This document shows positions 41,710 to 48,247 of a stretch of DNA of 64,000 bases, in pieces; the stretch's first letter is position 1, and each line of letters starts with the position of its first letter. The position numbers and the translations under genes are program-made. Source of the stretch: DATBLE01 sp036555585 (GTDB taxonomy: Bacteria; Actinomycetota; Thermoleophilia; Gaiellales; Gaiellaceae); assembly GCA_036555585.1 (NCBI GenBank), contig DATBLE010000039.1:1-64000 (forward strand), given 5' to 3'. The notes beneath the pieces were generated by a model. It was not told the origin of the DNA, did not search any database, and saw only the letters and a list, made by a program, of their open reading frames with translations.

Positions 41710-42660
41710 ATGGCAGAGGTCGTCGTGCTCTCGGGCGGGGTCGGCGGCGCGCGCTTCGTGCGGGGCCTCGTCGACGCCGTGGGGCCCGACGGCGTGGTCG
41801 TGATCGGCAACGTCGGCGACGACGAGGAGCTCTTCGGCCTGCACGTCTCGCCCGATCTCGACAGCCTCGTCTACACGCTCGCCGGTCTCAACGACGAGCA
41901 GCGCGGCTGGGGCCGGCGACGGGAGACCTGGAACGCGCTCGACACCGCGCGGGCGCTGGGCGACGACGAGACGTGGTTCCAGCTCGGCGACCGCGACCTC
42001 GGGCTCCACCTGGTCCGGACGAAGGCGCTGCGCGCCGGCGAGCCGCTCTCGGCGGTGACGATGCGCATCGCGTCGGCGTTCGGCGTCGAGGTCCGGATCG
42101 TGCCCGCCACCGACCACCGGCTGCGGACGATCGTCGAGACGCCGCATGGCGACCTGTCGTTCCAGGACTGGTTCGTGCGGCGCCGCAGCGGCGACCGGGT
42201 CGAGGGGCTCCGCTTCGAGGGCGCCGCCTTCGCGAAGCCCGCGCCGGGGGTGCTGGCCGCGATCGAGCACGCGCCGCTCGTCCTGATCGCTCCCAGCAAC
42301 CCGTACCTCAGCATCTGGCCGATCCTCGCCGTCCGGTCGATCCGCGCGGCCGTGCGGAGGGTGCGCGCGCCGGTCGTCGCCGTCAGCCCGATCGTCGGCG
42401 GCAAGGCGGTGAAGGGGCCCGCCGCCCGCATGCTGCGGAGCCTCGCCGGCGGCACGTCGCCGGCGCACGTCGCAGGCTGCTACGCGGGGCTGATCGACAC
42501 GCTGGTCGTCGACCGGGCCGACGCGGCGGGGGCGAAGGCGGTGGAGCGGATCGGCGTTCGGCCGGTCGTCACCGGGACGCTGATGCGCGATCGCCGGGCC
42601 GCGCGCGTGCTCGCCCACACGGTGCTCGAGGCCGGCCGCAGCGTGGCGGCGGCAAGGTGA
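41710..42660 (+). CDS. cofD: 2-phospho-L-lactate transferase (F420 biosynthesis)
   Basis: A 316-residue enzyme (CofD/FbiA) that joins the phospholactyl or phosphoenolpyruvyl group from a GDP-activated donor to the deazaflavin Fo. Family motifs are VVLSGGVGGARFVRGL at the N-terminus, VIGNVGDDEELFGLHVSPDL, and IAPSNPYLSI for phosphate and GDP contacts. Length is normal. The gene is coupled to cofE by a GTGA overlap. Actinobacterial versions mostly use the PEP-derived donor and make dehydro-F420-0; which route is used here is inferred. Confidence 0.93.
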   Translation: MAEVVVLSGGVGGARFVRGLVDAVGPDGVVVIGNVGDDEELFGLHVSPDLDSLVYTLAGLNDEQRGWGRRRETWNALDTARALGDDETWFQLGDRDLGLHLVRTKALRAGEPLSAVTMRIASAFGVEVRIVPATDHRLRTIVETPHGDLSFQDWFVRRRSGDRVEGLRFEGAAFAKPAPGVLAAIEHAPLVLIAPSNPYLSIWPILAVRSIRAAVRRVRAPVVAVSPIVGGKAVKGPAARMLRSLAGGTSPAHVAGCYAGLIDTLVVDRADAAGAKAVERIGVRPVVTGTLMRDRRAARVLAHTVLEAGRSVAAAR

Positions 42661-43382
42661 TCCAGGTCGTCCCCGTCCCGGGGCTGCCCGAGATCGTCGA
42701 GGGCGACGACCTGGCGTCTCTGATCGCCGCCGCCGTGGAGCTGCAGGACGGCGACGTCGTCTGCGTCGCGCAGAAGGTGGTCTCGAAGGCGGAGGGTCGC
42801 GTCGTGCAGCTCGACCAGGTTGAGCCGTCGGCCGAGGCGCGACGGCTCGCCGGTGCCGACGGCGACCCCCGGCGCCTCGAGGTCGTCCTGCGCGAGTCGG
42901 CCCGCGTCGTCCGGACCAGGCCGCCGCTCGTGATCGCCGAGACCCGGCACGGCTTCGTCTGCGCGTCGGCCGGCGTCGACGCGTCGAATGCCCCCGCGCC
43001 GGACACGGTCGTCCTGCTCCCCGAGGACCCCGACGGATCCGCGGCCCGCCTCAGAGCGGGCCTGGAGGAGCTCACCGGCCGGTCGCTCGGCGTGATCGTC
43101 ACCGACACGTTCGGCCGCTCGTGGCGCCTGGGGATCACGAACGTCGCGATCGGGGCGGCCGGGGTCGAGGTCCTCCGCGATCTGCGCGGCGTGTACGACC
43201 CCGCCGGCTACGAGCTGCACTCGACCGTGATCGCGATCGCCGACGAGATCGCGGCCGCCGCCGAGCTGGTGATGGGCAAGACCGAGCGGATCCCGGCGGC
43301 GGTCGTTCGCGGGGTGGACGCTTCGGGCTCCGGCACGGCGGCCGAGCTCGTGATGCCGGCCGCGCACGACCTGTTTCGCTGA
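42657..43382 (+). CDS. cofE: F420-0:gamma-glutamyl ligase
   Basis: A 241-residue ligase that adds glutamates to F420-0. Motifs include VVCVAQKVVSKAEGR, TRPPLVIAETRHGFVCASAG, VIVTDTFGRSWRLGITNVAI and MGKTERIPAAVVRG. The start is GTG 42657, overlapping the cofD stop. It is a free-standing CofE. The mycobacterial homologue FbiB carries an extra C-terminal flavin reductase domain that reduces dehydro-F420-0; that domain is missing here and must be supplied elsewhere if the PEP route is used. Confidence 0.93.
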   Translation: MIQVVPVPGLPEIVEGDDLASLIAAAVELQDGDVVCVAQKVVSKAEGRVVQLDQVEPSAEARRLAGADGDPRRLEVVLRESARVVRTRPPLVIAETRHGFVCASAGVDASNAPAPDTVVLLPEDPDGSAARLRAGLEELTGRSLGVIVTDTFGRSWRLGITNVAIGAAGVEVLRDLRGVYDPAGYELHSTVIAIADEIAAAAELVMGKTERIPAAVVRGVDASGSGTAAELVMPAAHDLFR

Positions 43383-43452
43383 TGTAAAGCCGTCATCCGA
43401 TCCCCCGAACGGGTTGCCCGGCGACCCGGCCGGTGCCGATATCGAAAGCACT

Positions 43453-46023
43453 GTGGCAGTCAACGCTGCGCTGATTCCCGAGCCCGACCCCGGGAGGGCC
43501 GGCGCTGCGCGTTCCGCGGCGCTGGTCGAGTCGTACCGGCGCCTCGCCGCCGTCTTCCACGACGTCCTGTCCGAGCAGAGCCCGGAGGCGCTGATCGAGC
43601 GGATCGCCGACGCCCTCGGCGAGCTCGTCCCGTACCAGGACCTGCACATCTACGAGGCCGACGCCAAGCGGCAGGAGCTCGTGCCCGTGTTCGCGGTCGG
43701 GGCGTATACCGCGGAGGTGATGGCGAGCCCGATCCCCTACGGCCAGGGGATCACCGGCTGGGCGGTCGCGCACCGCAGCCCGGTGCTCGCCAACGAGGCG
43801 CACCTCGACCCGCGGGTCGAGTTCGTGCCCGGGACGCCGCCGGACCCCGAGGCGCTGATCAGCGTGCCGCTGATCGCACGGGGCTCGCTCAAGGGCGCGC
43901 TGAACATCTACCGCATCGGCGAGGACGCCTCGTTCGACCACGACGAGTTCGAGCTCGCCCGCTGGTTCGGCGACGCCGCGGCGCTCGCGCTCGACAACGC
44001 CCAGATCCGGGCGCGGCTCGAGCACCTGGCGCACACCGACTCGCTGACCGGGCTCTACAACCACCGCTACTTCCATGAGCGGCTGCGCGCGGAGCTGAGC
44101 CGCGCGGGCCGGGCGCACGACTCGGTCGCGCTGATGATGCTCGACATCGACGACTTCAAGCGGGTCAACGACGTCTGCGGGCACGCCGAAGGCGACGAGG
44201 TGCTGCAGACGATCGCAGGGGCCCTGCGCGAGACCGTGCGCATCTCGGACGTGGTCTGCCGGGTGGGCGGCGAGGAGTTCGCGCTGATCCTGCCGTCCTG
44301 CTCGTCGGCCGACGCGCTCGGGACCGCACAGCGCCTGAAGGCACGGCTCGCCGAGGTCTCCAGCGGCGCGAGCGGAGGGGTGACGCTCTCCGCGGGCGTC
44401 GCCCTCGGCCCCGAGCACGCGATGAACGCGCGCGAGCTGGTTGCGTGCGCCGAGGCGGCGATGATGACCGCGAAGGCGCAGGGCAAGGATCGCGTCGTCG
44501 TCTTCCGGGACTCCGGCGCGGAGCGGCCGCTCGACGGCGACAGCCGGCGCGACCTGCGCTCGATCGCGCACCTGAAGCTGCTGCAGAGCCTCGCCCAGAA
44601 GCTGAACCGGCTGAACGGCGTCACCGAGATCGGCGAGGCGATCGTCGACGAGCTGCGGACGCTCGTCGACTACCACAACTGCGTCGTCTACCTGCTCGAC
44701 GGGCGGCGCCTCCTGCCGGTGGCGGTCCGCGGCCAGCTCGAGTCGGAGGGGTACGACAAGCTCGAGTTCGGGCTCGGCGAAGGGCTGACCGGCCACGTCG
44801 CCGAGACGGGCAAGCCGATGCTCGTCGCCAACGTCCTCGAGTCGGAGCTCTGCAAGCAGCTGACGAGGGACGTGACCGACGAGTCGCTCGCGTCGGTGCC
44901 GCTCCGCTACGGCCAGCGCGTGATCGGGGCGATCACGCTGGCGAAGCTCGGGATCGGGCAGTTCGACCACGACGACCTGCGCGTGCTGGAGGTCGTCGCC
45001 AACCACGCGTCGGTCGCGCTCGAGAACGCCAGGCTCTACGCGTCGGCCCGGCGCGAGGCCGAGAACGCCACGGCCTGGCTGGAGTTCTCCGACGCGCTGT
45101 CGGAAGCGCGCTCGGTGGAGGCGGTCGGCGACGAGACGGTGGAGACGATCGCGCGCGTGATGGAGGTCGGGCAGGCGTCCATCTGGATCGAGGACGCCGA
45201 GAGGGGCAACTTCCGCTGCCTGGCGTCGCTCGGCTACGAGCAGGACCCGCGTGCCGCGGCCGTTCCGGATCTGCGCACGAGCCGGGAGAACGCAGCCCGC
45301 CTGATCGGCGGCAACAAGACGCCCTTCACGATCGACGCGGACGAGTTCCGGGCCGTCCTCGGCGCGGACGCCGGCGATGCGGCGATCAGCTCGGCGGCGA
45401 TCGCCCCGCTCGACGCGGGCTTCGGCATTCGCGGCTGGATCACGGTGCGTGCGCCGGAGGACGACCTGGCGTGCTTCACCGACGAGCGGTTGCGGCTGCT
45501 CGAGGGCCTCGCCTACCGGGCTTCGGTCGCGCTGCAGAAGACGGTGCTGCTCCAGTCCGAGCAGGAGAGTGCCGAGGTGACCGGAGCGCTGCTCGAGTTC
45601 TCGCGCCGACTCGCCGGCACCGAGGCGCGGGACCTCCGGCGGCGGATCGTGGAGCTGGCCGGCGAGATGCTCGGCTCCCCGCGCACGTGGCTCTGGCTGG
45701 AGCGGGGCCGGCCGGGGACGTTCGCGATCGAGGCGGCGTGGCGCGCGGACGGTGCGCTGCCGATGGTTCCGGTCGGAAGCGTGGTCGAGCTCGCCGGCGC
45801 CCGCAGCGCGCTCGAGCGCGGCGAGCCCTTCGTGCTCGAGCCGGGGACGGCCGACCTGGTCCCCGCCGGCGACGACCCCCTCGCGGTCGCGCCGGTCGTC
45901 CTTCCCTCGGGTCGCATCGGCTGCATCGCCGCCGCCGTCCCGGAGTTGCTCCCGGAGCGGAAGCTCCGGCTGCTCGCGGGGATCGCCAACCAGGCGAGCC
46001 TCGCGCTCCACATCTCGACCTAG
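43453..46023 (+). CDS. GAF-GGDEF diguanylate cyclase with three further GAF domains
   Basis: An 856-residue soluble protein. The order is GAF (about 35-185), GGDEF (190-352), then three GAF-like domains up to the C-terminus. The cyclase domain has HTDSLTGLYNHRYF, DIDDFKRVND and an intact GGEEF at about 272-276, with an RISD inhibitory site five residues upstream, so it should make cyclic di-GMP and be inhibited by it. Placing GAF domains after GGDEF is uncommon. I prefer GTG 43453 (TATCGA 7 nt upstream); TTG 43414 would add 13 residues. Confidence 0.88.
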   Translation: MAVNAALIPEPDPGRAGAARSAALVESYRRLAAVFHDVLSEQSPEALIERIADALGELVPYQDLHIYEADAKRQELVPVFAVGAYTAEVMASPIPYGQGITGWAVAHRSPVLANEAHLDPRVEFVPGTPPDPEALISVPLIARGSLKGALNIYRIGEDASFDHDEFELARWFGDAAALALDNAQIRARLEHLAHTDSLTGLYNHRYFHERLRAELSRAGRAHDSVALMMLDIDDFKRVNDVCGHAEGDEVLQTIAGALRETVRISDVVCRVGGEEFALILPSCSSADALGTAQRLKARLAEVSSGASGGVTLSAGVALGPEHAMNARELVACAEAAMMTAKAQGKDRVVVFRDSGAERPLDGDSRRDLRSIAHLKLLQSLAQKLNRLNGVTEIGEAIVDELRTLVDYHNCVVYLLDGRRLLPVAVRGQLESEGYDKLEFGLGEGLTGHVAETGKPMLVANVLESELCKQLTRDVTDESLASVPLRYGQRVIGAITLAKLGIGQFDHDDLRVLEVVANHASVALENARLYASARREAENATAWLEFSDALSEARSVEAVGDETVETIARVMEVGQASIWIEDAERGNFRCLASLGYEQDPRAAAVPDLRTSRENAARLIGGNKTPFTIDADEFRAVLGADAGDAAISSAAIAPLDAGFGIRGWITVRAPEDDLACFTDERLRLLEGLAYRASVALQKTVLLQSEQESAEVTGALLEFSRRLAGTEARDLRRRIVELAGEMLGSPRTWLWLERGRPGTFAIEAAWRADGALPMVPVGSVVELAGARSALERGEPFVLEPGTADLVPAGDDPLAVAPVVLPSGRIGCIAAAVPELLPERKLRLLAGIANQASLALHIST

Positions 46024-46081
46024 TCGCTCGCGGGCGGCGAATCAACGGTCGAGTTGCCCCCTCCGGCCCGGCCGGCACGCG

Positions 46082-46196
46082 TTTTCCACAGCCAATGCCT
46101 GGCACCAGCCGCGTGACGAGAGTGGAACGTTCTTTCCACAATCCACAACCAATGCCTGGCACCAGCGGTGTGACGAGAGTGGAACACTTCTTCCAC
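46082..46196 (+). repeat. Two-unit direct repeat with conserved hairpins
   Basis: Two tandem units of about 57 nt (46082-46140 and 46141-46196). They share AATGCCTGGCACCAGC and GTGACGAGAGTGGAAC. Each ends with an inverted repeat GTGGAA-N6-TTCCAC (46122-46139 and 46179-46196) whose loops differ. The second hairpin ends directly before the macro-domain ATG. There is no protein-coding evidence in this 173-nt gap. Confidence 0.8.
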
Positions 46197-46688
46197 ATGC
46201 CGCTCGAGCTCGAGGTCGTCGAGGGGGACATCGCCGCGCTCGCGGTCGACGCGATCGCGAACGCGGCCAACGACCGGCTCTGGATGGGCGCGGGCGTCGC
46301 GGGTGCGATCAAGCGGGCCGGCGGCGAGGAGATCGAGCGCGAGGCGGTCGCCAAGGGCCCGATCGCGGTCGGCGACGCGGTCGCGACCGGCGCCGGCCGG
46401 CTTCCAGCCCGCTGGGTGATCCACGCCGCGGTGATGGGCCAGGACCTGCGCACCTCGGCAGAGGCGATCGCGATCGCGACGCGTCGCACGCTGGAGGTGG
46501 CGGACGAGCTCGGGGCCGAGTCCCTCGCTCTCCCGGCCTTCGGGACGGGGGTCGGCGGCTTCCCGCTCGACGAATGCGCGCGGCTCATGGTCGCCGCGGC
46601 GCGAGCCTACGAATCGCGAGAATTGCGGCGCGTGGTCTTCGCGGTCTACGGCGCGGACGCCGAAGCGGCCTTCAATAGCGCGCTCTGA
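46197..46688 (+). CDS. Macro-domain (ADP-ribose-binding) protein
   Basis: A 163-residue macro domain covering the whole protein. The ADP-ribose site is seen as VDAIANAANDRLWMGAGVAG (N-A-A-N followed by the glycine loop) and as ALPAFGTGVGGFPLDECARL. Such proteins remove or bind ADP-ribose, or process O-acetyl-ADP-ribose. The frame is open far upstream, but only from ATG 46197 does it match the family. The start touches the hairpin repeat, so its translation may depend on it. It converges with fgd, with a 17-nt overlap. Confidence 0.9.
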   Translation: MPLELEVVEGDIAALAVDAIANAANDRLWMGAGVAGAIKRAGGEEIEREAVAKGPIAVGDAVATGAGRLPARWVIHAAVMGQDLRTSAEAIAIATRRTLEVADELGAESLALPAFGTGVGGFPLDECARLMVAAARAYESRELRRVVFAVYGADAEAAFNSAL

Positions 46689-47670
46689 GCTTCGGGACGA
46701 CGTCCCGGCAGAACTGGTCGAGGAAGCGCAGCTGGTCGTCGCCCGGCGCGTGGAAGACCAGGTGGTCGAAGCCGAGCGCGACGTAGTCGCCGATGCGCTC
46801 GACCATCTCGTCGGCGTCGTTCGTGACGATGAACCGCTGCTGGGCGATGCCCGGGTTCTCGTCGGCGAGCCGCTCGAGCTCCATCGGGTCCTCGACGTCG
46901 CGCTTCTGCTCCGGCGTGAGGGCGAGCGGCGCCCAGTAGTCGCAGGCCTCGCGGGCGTAGTCGAGGTCGTGGTCGTAGGAGACCTTGACCTCGATCATCT
47001 TCACGATCGGGGCGGGGTCGCGACCGGCTCCGGCAGCGCCTTCCGCCATCGCGGCGTTCAGCTCCTCGTACAGCTCCGGCGCCTTGCCGCTGGTGACGAT
47101 GAACCCGTCGCCGACCCGCCCGGCCAGCTTCGCCGCCAGCGGACCGGACGCGGCGACGTAGATCGGGACGGGCTCGTCGGGCCGGTCGTAGATCGTCGCC
47201 TTCTCGGTGCGGTAGTAGTCGCCCTGGAACGTGATGCGCTCCCCGGTCCAGAGGCGGCGCATCAGGTCGATCGCCTCGGCGAGGCGCAGCCGACGCTCCT
47301 TCGCCCCGGGCCACTCGGCGCCGGTGGCCGGCGTCTCGTTGATGGACTCGCCGGTGCCGACGCCCATCCAGATCCGCCCGGGGTTCAGGCACGCGAGCGT
47401 CCCGAACGCCTGGGCGATCACCGACGGGTGGTAGCGCATCGTCGGCGTGAGCACGCTCGTCCCCAGCAGCGCGGTCTCGGTCCGCTCGCCGAGCGCACCG
47501 AGCCAGGGGAGGCAGGCAGGGCCGTGCCCGCCGGTGTGGCGGAACGGCTGGAAGTGGTCGGAGACCCCGACGAGCTCGAGCCCGAGCCGCTCCGCCTCGC
47601 AGGACAGGTCGAGCAGCCGGCGCGGCGGGAACTGCTCCGCCGACGCCTTGTAGCCCAGGGTCAGCGGCAC
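46672..47670 (-). CDS. fgd: F420-dependent glucose-6-phosphate dehydrogenase-like oxidoreductase
   Basis: A 332-residue TIM-barrel enzyme of the luciferase-like family, very close in pattern to mycobacterial Fgd: LGYKASAEQFPPR, VSDHFQPFRHTGGH, LLGTSVLTPTMRYHP, GVGTGESINE, FIVTSGKAPE and LALTPEQKRD. The catalytic His (39) and the Glu in TGE are kept, as are the lysines in TSGK and PEQK that hold the sugar phosphate. The active-site Trp of HFQPW is replaced by Phe 43. It starts with GTG inside the last codons of cofC, so it is co-translated with an F420 biosynthesis enzyme. Confidence 0.88.
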   Translation of the reverse strand: MPLTLGYKASAEQFPPRRLLDLSCEAERLGLELVGVSDHFQPFRHTGGHGPACLPWLGALGERTETALLGTSVLTPTMRYHPSVIAQAFGTLACLNPGRIWMGVGTGESINETPATGAEWPGAKERRLRLAEAIDLMRRLWTGERITFQGDYYRTEKATIYDRPDEPVPIYVAASGPLAAKLAGRVGDGFIVTSGKAPELYEELNAAMAEGAAGAGRDPAPIVKMIEVKVSYDHDLDYAREACDYWAPLALTPEQKRDVEDPMELERLADENPGIAQQRFIVTNDADEMVERIGDYVALGFDHLVFHAPGDDQLRFLDQFCRDVVPKLRARY

Positions 47671-48212
47671 GCGGCCTGCATCCTGGCGAGGTCGGCCGGG
47701 GTGTCGACGTCGAAGGCCAGGCCAGGGAGGTCGACGATCGTCGCGGGAATGCCGAGGGAGGCGTGAACCGCCGCGCTCCCCGGCTCCCCGAAGCGCGTGC
47801 GCACGAGCCCCGGCGGGCGCATCGACACGGCGTTCGTCCCCCCGTCCCGCGCTCTGGCGACCGCGATCCCGCGCTCCGGCGTCGCGGCGAGCAGCTCCTC
47901 GACCTCGTCGGCACGCAGGAAGGGCAGGTCGGCGGAGACGACCGCCGCGATCGGGGCGCGCACCACCTCTGCCGTCGCCGCCGAGATCGCGTCGTTCCAC
48001 GGCAAGCCACGGTCGAGCCAGACCTCGTACCCGTCGATGGGCTCGGCGCTGACCACGGTGACGCGCTCGACGCCTGCTTCCTGCACCGCCCCGACCACGC
48101 GCTCGAGCAGGCCGCGCATCAGCTCGGAGCGCTCGCCCGCCGAGAGCGCGCCGGCCAGCCGGCTCTTCGGGTCGAGGGCCTTCAGCGGCACGAGCACGTG
48201 CGCAGCGTCCAC
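47661..48212 (-). CDS. cofC: 2-phospholactate/phosphoenolpyruvate guanylyltransferase (F420 biosynthesis)
   Basis: A 183-residue nucleotidyltransferase (CofC/FbiD) that activates 2-phospholactate, PEP or 3-phosphoglycerate with GTP for CofD. Motifs are VLVPLKALDPKSRLAGALS at the N-terminus, AAVVSADLPFL with the metal aspartate, and RDGGTNAVSMRPP; FDVDTPADL closes the fold. Length is somewhat short but complete. It starts with GTG 48212, 35 nt from fbiC in the other direction, with TAAGGT 6 nt upstream. Confidence 0.92.
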   Translation of the reverse strand: MDAAHVLVPLKALDPKSRLAGALSAGERSELMRGLLERVVGAVQEAGVERVTVVSAEPIDGYEVWLDRGLPWNDAISAATAEVVRAPIAAVVSADLPFLRADEVEELLAATPERGIAVARARDGGTNAVSMRPPGLVRTRFGEPGSAAVHASLGIPATIVDLPGLAFDVDTPADLARMQAACR

Positions 48213-48218
48213 GCCGTG

Positions 48219-48224
48219 ACCTTA
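48219..48224 (-). promoter_or_regulatory. Putative -10 box, leaderless start of cofC
   Basis: TAAGGT on the minus strand, exactly 6 nt before the cofC GTG. Confidence 0.5.
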
Positions 48225-48235
48225 TCTCCCGCACG

Positions 48236-48241
48236 TATGCT
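48236..48241 (+). promoter_or_regulatory. Putative -10 box, leaderless start of fbiC
   Basis: TATGCT on the plus strand, exactly 6 nt before the fbiC GTG. The cofC box lies 11 nt away on the other strand. Confidence 0.5.
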
Positions 48242-48247
48242 CATCGC

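Noticed and set aside
46024..46081. A further gene between the GGDEF protein and the macro-domain gene
   Set aside because: The gap has no start with a ribosome binding site or homology.
46082..46196. Possible CRISPR or small ORF in the repeat region
   Set aside because: Only two adjacent units and no spacers; frames through it encode repeats of the same short peptide without family match.
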